A stretch of DNA of 64,000 nucleotides from Climacium dendroides (Eukaryota; Streptophyta; Bryopsida; Hypnales; Climaciaceae), in assembly GCA_950106755.1 (NCBI GenBank), contig OX467090.1, positions 3,658,001-3,722,000 of the forward strand, written 5' to 3'. Made by a program: the position numbers and the translations under genes. Below, piece after piece: positions 43,228 to 54,434 of the stretch. How positions within the stretch are numbered: the stretch's first letter is position 1; every line of letters begins with the position of its first letter. The notes beneath the pieces were generated by a model. It saw only the letters and a program-made list of their open reading frames with translations. It was not told where the DNA came from and searched no databases.

Positions 43228-44654
43228 ATATTTCAAGTTTGAGCTCGAAGAAAAAGGAGCCATCGATTGCTTAGACCTTCCCCCCTTCCTATCATCTTAT
43301 CTAGATCGCATGTCGAAAGCTTGTATGTTCACCGTACACCAACTCCGCACCTACACCACAGCTTATCTCAATGGTAGAGGATGGTACTTGGATTGTATCC
43401 TCGAGTTCACTCCTCCTTCCGAGGTTGAATTCAGGAGATCTTTGGACGGAGAAGGGGTCCTGGACTTAGACATCAATGAGTTTGTAGGCCTTGATGACAA
43501 AGCGAGAAAGAAAGGCATTGCGAGGAGGGATTTTTTTGACCGGAAGAAAGAGGCGTGGGTCCAAGTCTACCTTGAAAATAAGGAGATGAAAGTGTCCGAA
43601 CTCACTAACAAGAAGGGGGCAAAAGAGAAGGAAGGCAAGGATAAAAGCAAGGGCAAGGAAAAGAAGAATGACGAAGCGGAAGGTGAAGTGGTACCATCTT
43701 CGACTACAAATGAAGGTTCACGGACACAAAGTGGAGTAAAGAGGAAGGCTACTCTTTCATAACTCACCGAGGAAGTTATCACTCATGTCACAGAAGCCAT
43801 GGTCATTACAGAAAATGATGTCGCTAAGACAGAGGATTTGATCCTCAACATCTCCATTGTAGTCTTGGCACAAGACATGGTCAAGGATAAACCAACAGGA
43901 TACAACGAGGTATTGCATTTCTTGTCAAAGGTATCCATTTGCATTTTAGTACTCAAAAGCGCAATCTTTACTTTCATGTCACATGAATGTTGAACATTTG
44001 TGCTTCTTTTTAACTTCTTCATATTCTACATATTTGCAGATGTCGGCCGGAAAGACTTGCATGTTTGAAAGAGTGCCAAATGCTGGACCGGGGGTGGATG
44101 TCATATTCCTTGATTGTCCGGAGAACTTACCCGTGCGAGGGCTCTCTCAACCAGCCTATGAGGTGCCAAAATGGAACGCAGATGCAGATGATGAGGCTCT
44201 GCAGTTGGCATGTAGCTTCGCCGTAGAGCATCTACAGGATGATGGATGCATCATTCTATTTCACTCTTATGGCATGAAGTTCAGGAAGAATATTGTTGGG
44301 TTATGTTAGACATATGATTTGGTGAATAAAAAGGACTGGATGGGGATGAATCGCATGCACCTCACCTTGGTTGTAGACAATACCAAGATGGTAATTTTCA
44401 TAGAATTTTTTGGGCTTTCATGAACATGCCATAATGCACTACATTCAATGCAAAGTAATGTACATTTACTATGGACGTTGCAGATACAGAAGTTTGGAAT
44501 CACCCTCCTCGTGAAGGACCTCGACTCCAAAGGAAAATCCAAATTTTCCTTCAAAAGGACTAACACCATGATGAAGGCTGGTGTTGACGTAACTACCAAT
44601 GACATGTTGATGAATTAGACCCATGTAGATGATGTGGCTATGAATGGAAACAAA

Positions 44655-45768
44655 CACTAGAAGAAAAACATGTCCGTTGCAACCCACTGAGATGCGACTA
44701 TGTATCCTATACAACTGAGATGCGACTGTAGCCCTCTGTATTTGCACCAAATTTCACGTGTATGTAGTTGTAGTCGCAAAGTAGTCGGAAAATGAAGAAT
44801 AGGGTTACGATATTGTAACAGAAGAACTAACATGAGGTATTCTACATCCAGTATTCATCGCAGTTGTCCATGTGGACAGCTATCCGCGAAGTAGAGTCCA
44901 CCGTGGAAAAATGCAATCGCTCTAATTACAGGCTGCAACTAAAAACTAGAAGATTGCAACTTAGAAATGACTCAAATGCAACTAGGAATCAACTATAATG
45001 CAACTAGAGCCCGACTACAGTGCAACTAAAAAACGATTCAAATGCAACTAGAGAACAAGTGTAATGCAACTAGAACATGACTGAAAATTTATTCAATTGT
45101 CCTATATCGATTGTCAAGAATAGCTTGAACAGATAAGAATGGTAAGTTATAGCATTCTTGTGTAATGAATTTTGATAGTGAAATTCTAATATTTATATAT
45201 TTTGTAGATTTCTACAATTTGTAGATTTCTATAATCTACAACTCTATAAATTATAACCAAGTCGCAAACTAGTTGCAAACCAGTTGTATGTCAATCGCAA
45301 ACGAGTTGCACATTAATCGCAAACGAGTTGCACATTAATCGCAAACTAGTTGCACATTAATTGCAAACGAGTTGCACATTAATCGCAAACTAGTTGCACA
45401 CTAGTTGCAAACCAGTTATATGTCAATCGCAAACTAGTTGCACACCAATTGCAAACCAGTTGTATGTCAATCGCAAACCAGTTGCACATCAATCGCAAAT
45501 TAGTTGCACATCAGTTGTATGTCAATTGCAAACCAGTTGCACACAAATAAGTGAAATAACTTCCACATCAGCAACCACGTTACAGCAGTTCATCGACGAA
45601 GTTCTCCATTGCTTATCGAATGACAAACAACCTCGCGACTGCAGTGCAACTCATGCGACTTGTCCACTGTGACTGCGGACTCCAGAATATCACCAAGTCA
45701 CAAACGTCCGATACAACTACAAACCAGTCGCAAACCGCAGTCGCAAAACCCTGCTTTTTCTTCTAATG
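44655..45768 (+). mobile_element. Complete non-autonomous CACTA element in the methyltransferase-like gene
   Basis: The termini are CACTAGAAGAAAAA and TTTTTCTTCTAATG, flanked by a 3-bp AAA duplication (44652-44654, 45769-45771). Both subterminal regions are crowded with short repeats on the theme 'gcaactag' and 'cgcaaac.agttgcac'. It has no transposase gene. Removing it with one AAA rejoins ...GNK and PWRGG of the host exon in frame. Confidence 0.9.
45260..45545. repeat. Subterminal tandem repeats of the CACTA element
   Basis: About a dozen units of 22-24 bp on the theme AATCGCAAACTAGTTGCACA. Such arrays are the binding sites for the TnpA-type protein in known CACTA elements. Open frames through this array are an artefact of the repeat. 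Confidence 0.85.
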
Positions 45769-46514
45769 AAACCCTGGCGAGGCGGACGCAAAAAAGATCC
45801 AAGGTTCTTTACTATCCTCTTAGAAACGACAAGCGTCCCAGGAGACTTGATTTTGGATTGTACTACATCTACAAGTAACAACTCAATTCAAAAATTTACT
45901 CCTCCAAATGTGTTCTTCCAATTCTTTCATGGAACTAAGTTATTTGGATTTCACTACCTCCAAGTGCATGCATTACGGCTTGCTATGGCACTGGCCGCCA
46001 CATTGTGGCTTTGAAAGGGAATAAAGATATTTATGATGCCATTCTGAAACCCATGAGGAAGTCACCAACACCCGTAGTGGTGACACCAACTACAACATCA
46101 GTAGTTCACCTTTCACAAGATCTGAAGGATATGCCAATGGTGCCTCGCAAATTTGTTCGCAAGGGAAAATCCAATAAGTAAGTTGGCATTTTCTTTAATC
46201 TTTGCTTGGGTGAGGATTTTCATATTCTACAATATTGACAACATGTCTTCTTCCGTTGCAGAGATAGGAGATTGATGCCAACGAATGCCACCCTATCCCA
46301 ACTAAGTCTTCTCATTAGTCCGAAGAAGCCTTTTGAACTTCCAATCTATGCCAAGCAGATGGTGAGTGCCTTCGCAGAGTTTGATTGCTCCAAACCAAAA
46401 CGCCATAAAGACACTTACGCTCTAAATGTCTTACACTATTTAGATGTTTCTACATCCAAAGGTAGAGAGTCGTCTGAGTCATCTACAAGTTCTGATTCTC
46501 TGATGGAGCTCTAA

Positions 46515-47887
46515 ATGACTTAGATTAATGAGATTGACAAAACTCTTCAATGAATCAAACTATTATGTGTTGATTTTGATTGTGGTCGGATTTGTGTGTT
46601 TCATGGATACTTCTTCCATGTGTTCGATTTTCTTGCATGTTTTTTACTTGCTTCATTTTCTTTAATTGATGGTATTTTGTCTTTGCTAAACCCTAAAATT
46701 GAAAAATAAAAACAGGCCTCATTACAAAGTCTCAAAAACAAATTTCACATTAACCACTCTATACACAATACAATATCCATGGTCATAGGTCAACTCTACA
46801 AGATTATAAATTTTTTTAATTAATTTTTTTACGCTCACAAGCTCACAGGCTCAAAGGCTCAGGCTCATAGGCTAGCCAAATAGCAACCCTTCATGGAAGG
46901 CCAGAGAAATCAATAGGGAATGTCTTGAACATATTTTTTTCCAAAAATCACGGCCTCAAAAGTTTGTGAATCCTAAGAAGTTGTTAATTTTTTTGAAAGA
47001 TATTCTTGAACGACTTGAAGTCGATTACAGACAAACTGAAATGTTGGTTCTTTAATAGAATGACATGCAATCTTTGGATGCAGAGGTTTTCAACTATAGA
47101 ACTAAAGAAAACCCCTTCTCAATTCCAAACGATTGTCAATGTAATACTCTTCATGTTTCTGTAAGTATAGATTAGTCTAACGAGAACACAACAATTTGAA
47201 TTCACGCCCCAAAGTCTACATAGTCAAGCAAAAAAACATTTGAAAATCCAACAATACAAAATAATTGGTTCAAGACCAAGGGTTTAGGGTACTAGGCTCA
47301 TTTCATATTTTGGACAACTTATAAATGACTTCTGCGAGTGACATTAAAGTCATTAAATAAAATTTCCTACTTTACAATGACTGAATTCTAACTACTATAC
47401 GCGACAAACTTCTAGTAAGAGTTCACAATCGCTAACTTTCTAACTACTGTTTACCTTAGGGTAATTAGCCCTAATTAGCAACAGCGAACCTAAGATTTAA
47501 AAAAGAAAATCTTCAACAATGATTACATAGAAGGGACATGATAATCAGTTTAGGTTGTTTAGCTCTTGCATTGAACTCCAAATCATAGGAAAATCGTCAG
47601 AATCTATGCTGTTTAATCATGGAAATGTCCATTACTAAATGACTCAATGAGCAATTAATTACCAGACGCCAAAAACCCACTTTCCCATTAGGGACTGTCC
47701 ACTCCTATCGCACCTCTTTGAACTTGAACCCACTTCAATTTTAGTCACTCTCTTTTTCGTTGTTTCTGCATGCCACTACTATTTCTAATCTTCAATTCAC
47801 TTACTCTCATTTCTGGAGTTTGTGCATGCCACTACACTTTTTGAAACAAGTGTCCACTATGTTTGATTGGGTGCTACTCCGGTAGGA
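46515..47887. other. Intergenic, no gene recognised
   Basis: It follows the stop of the methyltransferase-like gene. Short 'gctcacaggctcaaaggctc' repeats lie near 46838-46873. The 5' terminus of the next CACTA-type element is expected here but I could not pinpoint it. Confidence 0.4.
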
Positions 47888-48175
47888 AACTGTAGTCCGC
47901 TGCAACGGAAAACTCATCGAGGGAGCATCGCATTGGGCATGAAATTGTAGTCTACTGCAACGGTTTACGGATCGAGGGAGGACTGTAGTGTGTATGAGAC
48001 TGTAGTCCGCTACAATGGACAACTAATCGAGGGAGCACTGCACTAGTAGGGCATGAAATTGTAGTCTGCTACAACGGAAAACTAATAGATGGAAGATCGC
48101 AGTCTGCATGACATTGTAGTCCGCTGCAATGGTCAACTAATTGAGGGATTGGAAGACCACAGTGGAGGGATCTAG
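47888..48175. repeat. Subterminal-type tandem repeat, five units of about 55-59 bp
   Basis: Each unit begins TGTAGTCYRCTRCAAYGG and contains a 'cta-tcgaggga' segment. The position, just 5' of the transposase-like gene, fits the 5' subterminal region of a CACTA element. Confidence 0.7.
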
Positions 48176-48242
48176 TATAGGCTAATCTACAAGTTCAGTT
48201 GTAATCAGAGGACTTCGTGGAGGGACGAACACTTACAAATTG

Positions 48243-50111
48243 ATGTCTGCAGATTCTGCAATGGAGAGTCCACTGCATAAGAAGACGGAGTATGAGCCCC
48301 AGCGAGACTGGAACGTAACAGAGGTGGCTAAGGCGCTGCAACCCGCTCTAGCATTGAGAGCAGAAATGTAAGTGCACTCTCCTCGTAGGCATGCAACTGA
48401 ATTACTACTCATGATATAAATTTGAATTGCTTATCACTTTTCGGTAGTCTGTGTAAAACGCTAAAGAGCAGATCTTGGTGGTCCTTTGCAAGTACAAAAT
48501 CAATCTAATAGGAGTCCTTTGTTTCTTAACCATTTATTTGCCAAAAAATTCTTGCACGGAATCCAAGACAATATGGCGGCACTCTTCTAGGGTTCTGGTT
48601 ATACAATGTACTACCTGACGCTTAGCATGCCACATTACTCTTCCAGAAGTTGCATATTAGTAACAAAGAAATTTCACTGTATGTTATTGAACTACTATGC
48701 AACTTCTCTAAAGTCATGTGGTAGTCGCAGAAAACTGTAGAAAGACATGCTTACAAAGAATTCAATTTGGCAACTGTCATAATTGCCGTAGCCACGTGTA
48801 CGTCTCCTAGTCTACCGTGTTCAAGCGCCCAAGTTTTGATTGCTTCAACAAAGCCTAATTTCACTTTTAGTTGTAGTTTAGCAAGCACTCGCATTGGATC
48901 TCCGAAGTATTACTTTGTGTACTTAATCTGTTGGCGTGTTTAGTACCTGGATTCCTGGAAACTGGTGTTTAGCCTATCAAAAATTTAAAGGGATTAGGTG
49001 GAAAAACATGCTGCCAAATTGGCCAGGCTCAATGCATGTTTGGAATGTCGCTTGTGTAGAGTCAAAGCGCGTTGTCATGGACTCCTCCGATGCACCATCC
49101 GACGAAGAAGAACAACCAGTAGTGGATCAAAGGAAAAGGCGAAGAAGACCCCAATCATAGGCGCAAGCTCCAATTCTTGCCCTCGACTAATTGCCACAAC
49201 CAACAGTAGCAGAGAGGGGTCTTTACAGGCAACCATCTTGGTCATGGGTTCCAAGGCACTACGTTCCTAGCCAGGCCCCATCTTCAAATGTATGGGCTAC
49301 TGCACCACTTGTAGTAGGTCATGGGGCCTGGCTAGGACAGGCCTCAAGTGGACATGATCCATTTCCTGTGGCAATGTCCCAAGAAACTGAAGAACACTTG
49401 TCTAGGCGCAAGCGGAAGAGTGCGTATGACGAAGGCAATCGACATCGAGTATTAGCTGGAGCTAAACCGAATAGAATAACAATACTGCTAGGTAGGGAAG
49501 TGGATGCCAATTGCGTTGGGAAGAATGCTTGGGATGAAGCACTAAGGGACTTTGTTCCGAAGATTCTAGACATCAGTATCATCAGCTGGTCACAACACAC
49601 GCCTCACACCTTGAAGAAGCTTAGAGATGCCCTAGATGCAGAGTTTGAATACGTGGGGACTCCTCTGAGCATGTCTGCTTTCAAGATAGTAGTGACACAA
49701 CATTTGAAGGCCGAGAGATCTCGACTGAAAACACGATACTTGAGAATGGCTGCGAAGGACAATGTGAAGCCTCTTCTACATGTGAACCCAGAGCAATGGG
49801 ATCGATTAATTGAGTACTGGAACACCAATGTCCAGAAAGAGAAGGCGCAGCAAATGGCCTCGGCACGACAGAAGGTAAAGAGGTACGACTCTGTAGGAAG
49901 GAAGGGGAAATCGAGGAAGGACACAAAAGTGGTAAGTGATCCCTCCACAGCTGTTTTGTTATTTTGTTTTGCGTGCATTTTTGCTTCAATTTGCAGAAGA
50001 CACAAGATAGTAGTGCTTAGTGTCTATTTTCTACTTTGTGCTTTGTAGAGTGGAGGAAGGGACAAAAGCCCCAGAATAATGGACGTCACAGAAGCCAATC
50101 GGTCCGTTGAG
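48243..50111 (+). pseudogene. CACTA transposon gene, 5' exons (Transposase_24-like)
   Basis: The exons I infer are 48243-48367 (MSADSAMESP..., ending at GTAAGT), 48998-49931 and 50049-50111, with phases that fit. The long exon carries an acidic/basic linker (SDEEEQ...RKRRRRP). Its C-terminal half runs from about VLAGAKPNRITIL to NPEQWDRLIEYWNTNVQKEK and resembles the plant Ptta/En/Spm transposase family (Pfam Transposase_24), a DNA-binding accessory protein of CACTA elements. Two in-frame stops, TAG at 49158 and TAA at 49188, are each one C-to-T change from a glutamine codon. The gene is therefore probably dead. The family assignment rests on the tryptophan/NxxR-type pattern seen by eye. Confidence 0.6.
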
Positions 50112-51136
50112 GTAAGTGTTTTGGGTTGAACTTGCTTGTTTGTAAATAGCAGCTCATTTTTTCATTTCCTTGATGTCCAATGTTTTTATTGGTAGACCAA
50201 GTCCACGCCACAATGTACATATTTACTAGGATTTGAAAGCGACATATGTCAAATTTGCATTCAAAATGATACTCTGATTTTGACTTTGCCGTAGAAATTG
50301 TTTGCTACATTTCTCTATGCTTTTTCTAAACCTCTTGTCATTGTTAATGGTAGGCTGTGTTGACAATGTGGTCATTCTCCTCTACCTAGAATGCATACAC
50401 TTTCATTGTGTCCTCTAATTTCTTTGGTCAATGGACAAAACTGTATTGTTTTGGCATATGGAAGTTATGACTACTTGTGCTTATAAATTTTTTCTTGCAT
50501 ACCTTATACAGAAATAAAAAATGGTTCATTCACATTCTTGTGAAGGAAGTGAATTACGTTGAAGGGCATCATGAAATTCTCCATGTGCCAACGAATCATT
50601 TTTACTGTAGATATAAGTCATGTATATGTCAGTGAAGGTTGTAAAGAATGACCTGTAAGTCAACAAATCCGCAACAGAGTCTCAATAGAGTCATAGTGGA
50701 GTCGTATTAAAGTCAAATTAGAGTCGTAATAGAGTTGCATTGGAGTAGTGAAGTCGAAAATAGTGACTTTAAATTTTATAACGTGGACAGTTAATGATAT
50801 CTCCGTGGTTTTTTGCTCATGGAAAAGGTTGGGGGGGAGGTGATTCCGCGAGGTGGGAACTTATGGAATCTTAGAAGAGAGATGTCAACGTCAAATTCAA
50901 CGACTTCTTGAGCACCAATACAGCCCAATCCCTGGCATGAGATGAGCTTTGATCCATGTTCCAGTCTGTCATGTGCACAAACAAACAAGCAGATGGTGGA
51001 AGTCCCTCCATCACGCAATTAGCACTTGAGAACGAAGACACTGGGAGATTCCAAATTCGTAGCAGTATACGGGTGCTGTCGCCTTCGAAGAAAAAAGTTG
51101 TAGGTGCTGTCGTAGCATAGAGGAAGTAATTTCCTT
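50112..51136. other. Intron or inserted sequence of the CACTA-type element
   Basis: No gene. At 50660-50750 there is a loose cluster of 'gagtc' repeats (AGAGTCNNANTNGAGTCGTA type) that looks like subterminal repeats of another small CACTA derivative. Confidence 0.35.
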
Positions 51137-52316
51137 GTTATACTCTCAAAAAGCACTTTAGAGCATAACAAAATACCCCTAAAGATCGAACCCAAGAGAT
51201 CCTGTGAAGTATCTAACTGTATTTCACTAGTAGAAAAAGGGGCTATAAATTACTTGTCTTTTATGACTACATCAACAACAATGACTGCAGAGTTACTTCA
51301 AAATGACTTCAAATGACTTCAAAATGTCTATTTTGTAGTCATTGTTGTCAGTGTAGTCATAAAAGACAAGTAATTTAAAACCCTTTTTTCTACTAGTATT
51401 TAGGGAACTAACCCTAATTGACTTGCTAAATCGCACTTTCCGATCCTATACCCAAGAACCGGAATTCAAACCACCAACGGAAAACCCTGGCCAGATTTGA
51501 CCCTTGATCCGGTCCTTCTACCCGAATAACAGAGTATCCTATAGGCCCACGATCCGATCCGTTCCAGTTTGTCCTTTTCACTCTTCTACTCACCTAGTTT
51601 GATTTTGCCTCTATTTTGCCATCAGAGGGTTCGCCACTTGATTTTTAAAGTGGTAGGCCCACCACTCCTTCTAGAACTTATAGTGGCAGAAATCCCACTC
51701 TCCTATTTCCTAATTTCTCTAGCTATCTCGGATCCGGTTTGGTCTCTCACAGCAACCCGGATAGAGATCCGGTTCACAAGTCACACAAAGACCCCCCGTA
51801 CAATCCGCTCATACTACAACGACATTGTTGTGCCTTCCTATCCGTACGAAGCCAGGGGCTACAAGTGCATCTGTCCGTTCCAACATTTACCGAACTCTTT
51901 CGTTTACCATTGATGGTGGTGAGACCTCACAGAAGCTAGAACACTCAACCGGATTTTCCACCCAAGAGTTCTAGCGCGACTAAAGAACCCCTCCCTTTCC
52001 GCCCAGTCTAGTCAACGGCTTTCTCACCCGGAATCCTAAATTCTGCAAATGCTGAGAAACTAGTATCCACTCCCAACTCTTCACTACCTGTCTCACATAC
52101 ACTGCAAAATGGAAACACAACACCAAAGGGAGAACTCCTTCAAACACCTTCATACACTTCTCTTAACTCAAACTCATTCAATCCTGCCAACACTCGGGAG
52201 AAATTAACAAGACCAAGCAAATGGAGAGTATACAAGAGGGGTACCAAAGAAGACTCCCATACCTCCTCGGAGGTATCAACTTATATACATTTGGAAAAAG
52301 TGAAAAGTGTTACACA
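51137..52316 (-). mobile_element. LTR of a minus-strand retrotransposon, split by a MITE
   Basis: On the minus strand the LTR starts TGTGTAACAC at 52316, directly after a polypurine tract, and probably ends '...GTATAACA' at 51137. A TATATAAG box lies at 52287-52280. A 174-bp MITE (51225-51398) interrupts it, leaving an LTR of about 1.0 kb. The 51137 end is inferred only from the TG...CA rule. The element sits between exons of the CACTA-type gene. Confidence 0.5.
51225..51398. mobile_element. CACTA-type MITE, 174 bp
   Basis: It starts CACTAGTAGAAAAAGGG, ends CCCTTTTTTCTACTAGTA, and is flanked by TTT (51222-51224, 51399-51401). The arms 'ttacttgtcttttatgacta' and 'tagtcataaaagacaagtaa' pair perfectly. 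The inner 'caaaatgacttcaaatgact' repeats resemble the terminus at 56340-56425, so it may be mobilised by the same transposase. Confidence 0.85.
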
Positions 52317-52329
52317 TTTTCCGCCCCTT
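52317..52329 (-). other. Polypurine tract
   Basis: AAGGGGCGGAAAA on the minus strand, immediately followed by the LTR start TG. It primes plus-strand synthesis in LTR retrotransposons and fixes the LTR boundary. Confidence 0.6.
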
Positions 52330-52404
52330 ATGGCGCTGGCAAACCGGTCCTATTTAATACTAACCAGATTCTATCTCGGTTGTACTCCTAAGAATACATT
52401 ATTC

Positions 52405-52797
52405 CTACTCTGTCTCAGAAATGTGAGACCCAATGGTGGGACTCTCATTTCTCCTTCCTAACTGCTCAAATACTTGAGTTAGGTTCCGGTTCCGCTCCCC
52501 ATCCGTGTGAACAGCGACTGGAGATCCTTCGTTGGTGTCCGGAGGGGTATCCAAGTCGACCATTGGTGTTTCAGTTGCGGGCGCCTTCTCCTTTGCCCTA
52601 CGAGACTGAGGCGTCCTATCCTTTCCCGGATTCTGAGCAACTGGGTCCGGAAACGAATCCGGAAGGGAAAGTTCAGAGAGCCTTACCGGAATCTCTGTTA
52701 GCTTCTGACTGCTTGCCTCTATCCAGTCTGCAGCCTCCCGTGCGTTCACTAGGAGCTTCTCCACTTGCTCCTCAAAATCCGAAAGGATATGCACCAC
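52405..52797 (-). CDS. 3'-terminal ORF fragment of the minus-strand LTR element
   Basis: A 130-codon open frame ends 75 bp before the polypurine tract. It starts at an ATG at 52797, but the true gene probably extended further before truncation. The N-terminal third looks helical (FEEQVEKLLVNAREAADWIE); the rest is hydrophilic and rich in Pro, Glu and Arg. No catalytic domain is recognised, so I cannot say whether it is a gag, pol tail or extra protein. The overlapping plus-strand frame from 52765 is the CACTA gene. Confidence 0.45.
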   Translation of the reverse strand: MVHILSDFEEQVEKLLVNAREAADWIEASSQKLTEIPVRLSELSLPDSFPDPVAQNPGKDRTPQSRRAKEKAPATETPMVDLDTPPDTNEGSPVAVHTDGERNRNLTQVFEQLGRRNESPTIGSHISETE

Positions 52798-52799
52798 CC

Positions 52800-54434
52800 T
52801 TATAATGATGCGACACTTGAGTTGAAATCACAGACTGTAGCAGATCCGTCAACTGTGGTTTGGTCAACTGTAGTTTTGGACAAACGGGAAGAAGTGAGTG
52901 CACAAGCTGAAGTAGACTTGCAGCCGCAGGAGAGTACAGATGCAGAGGCCCTTCATGGAGGGTACATAGGAAAGCTCGCAGAGGAGGTAGGTACTCCTTC
53001 GCTGACTGCGACAACGAAATCTGACAGCCCAACACATGAGCATGTGGACATTAAGGTGGAAGGCTCTAACGCAGTGGAGGCAGAAGTTGAACTGCCCAAG
53101 GTTGTTGTGCCAGAGGTTTGTGCTCCTCCGGCGCCGCAGAAGAAGTCAAAGCGCCCTCTAAGGTCACCGTTGAAGGTAAATGCACCGCCCGACGTTCCCC
53201 CGCATATGTCGAGTGAGGTGAGTCCCAACGGTGCACTGTGCAACAAGGCCCCTAAATTGAAACCATTCCAAGAGAAAATAATGATTCTAAATGTCCACGG
53301 TACCTTATTGGATTGTAGTTTATTGGCAGAAGAAAACCCTAACACTAGAATCCGCAATAGAATCAAAACCAATTTCAGGAGAGTGGTTTTTAGGCCTTGG
53401 ATGAAATGGTTTCTATGTAGGTGCTTTCAGAATTTCTCAGTCGCGTTTTGGGGTGGAAAGAGTGGTCCATACATGGATGATGTTGTGTTGACAATGCTCG
53501 GGGAATTGAAGGGCGTGGATGCAACTCCACTATTCATTTGGTCTGGCAAACATTGTCAATGGGTAGATGACAAGGATGGGTCTGGACTTGCTAAAAAACT
53601 AGAAATGGTTTATGGAGCTTGGCCATCCTTTAGCAGCAAAAACATTGTTATAGTAGATAATCAACACAACAGGGTGGCTACCAACCCGAAGGCAAATATC
53701 ATCACGAGCTCTCCTTTCTATGTGAAGTGGATTTGCTCCTTGGTAGATGACAATAAGTACTTGAAAAGATACTTGTGGCCGGTATTGGAGGCTTTCCACA
53801 TTTGCCCAAACGTTGCTACCTTTCGGAACAAATTTCCAGAAATTGTCAACGAATCAATGTCTGAAATGATTCGCAGACGACGCAGCCACTATAACAAAAC
53901 ATGGTAAAAAAAACCCGCGCGCAGTCGCGACTACGGTTTTTTTGGTCATGTTTTTGTGTGCGTGCACGTAGTGGACTTGAACCTTCTTTTGCAATTTCCC
54001 ACTTCAATATTATGAATTTGGGGGTGTGTCATATATCATTGGAAAGGTTTTTAAAATAACTTTCTAATGATATATATCACGCCCCCAAATTCATAATATT
54101 GAAGCAGGAAATTGCAAAAAACCGTGGTTGTCCACGATTTTGACTGTCACAAAAACGTGACAAAAAAAATCGTAGTCACGACTACGCACAGGTTTTTTTA
54201 CCATGTTTTGTTATAGTGAGTGGAAATGCATATGACTTTCTTGACATTGTGGAAGGTGAGGGGATTAGCTGGCCGCTGGATCATTATGTAGTCATGGCGT
54301 CTCCTCGCCTTCCCTTTAGCTTCGTATCTAATGGTTTCCAAATTTTTGTGTAGGTAAAAGGGCAAAAGCACGAGGTCAAGACAAAGACAGCCTCCACGGC
54401 TGACAAAAAGGGTTTTGGACTGTCTACGAAGAAG
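52800..54434 (+). pseudogene. CACTA transposon gene, middle exons with an FCP1/NIF-like pseudo-phosphatase domain
   Basis: An acidic, proline-rich leader (about 52830-53260) is followed by a domain resembling FCP1/NIF HAD phosphatases. It begins MILNVHGTLLD (the DxDxT site), then has RVVFRPWMKWFL, FSVAFWGGKSG, FIWSGKHCQW and IVIVDNQHNR, in the family order. Both catalytic aspartates are replaced (N and H in NVHGT), so it should be inactive as a phosphatase and may act as a phosphopeptide- or protein-binding module. The exon is cut at 53886 by a 332-bp MITE and resumes at 54222 with GNAYDFLDIVE, in frame when the MITE and one 3-bp duplication are removed. Donor at 54256; a further small exon lies at about 54361-54434 (KHEVKTKTASTADKK). 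The upstream exon border is not fixed. Confidence 0.6.
53887..54218. mobile_element. 332-bp CACTA-tip foldback element inside a coding exon
   Basis: The ends CACTATAACAAAACATGGTA and TACCATGTTTTGTTATAGTG are perfect 20-bp inverted repeats, and much of the interior also folds ('ttcaatattatgaatttggg' with its complement). The flanks AGC and AGT are the probable 3-bp duplication, one base now changed. Confidence 0.85.

Larger units (their letters stand above)
43228..46514 (+). pseudogene. Beta-class DNA amino-methyltransferase-like gene, decayed and transposon-split
   Basis: Splicing of 43228-43909, 44040-44390, 44484-44654 plus 45772 onward, and 46262-46514 gives one frame. After a lysine/glutamate-rich region (about 43570-43740), exon 2 has IFLDCPE (44112-44123 for DCPE), in the place of catalytic motif IV (normally DPPY). 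After the interrupted exon comes KKDPRFF...VPGDLILDCT (about 45838-45860), resembling the AdoMet-binding motif I, and then GRHIVAL..DIYDAIL. Motif IV ahead of motif I is the order of beta-class N4-cytosine/N6-adenine methyltransferases. Damage comprises in-frame stops at 43760-43762, about 44306-44308 and about 44615-44617, a frameshift with about 95 extra bases near 45875-45955, and a 1,114-bp CACTA insertion. The motif match is by eye; another Rossmann methyltransferase family is possible. Confidence 0.55.

Noticed and set aside
45260..45545. CRISPR-like regular array
   Set aside because: Repeat and spacer are not distinct, the units are degenerate, and the array lies between CACTA termini in a plant-type genome.
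45394..45672. A Cys/Gln-rich 92-codon frame
   Set aside because: It is a translation of the CACTA subterminal 22-24 bp repeats.
51170..51200. A tRNA T-loop-like 'gggttcgatc' on the minus strand
   Set aside because: No matching acceptor, D or anticodon stems could be found around it; it lies in the LTR.
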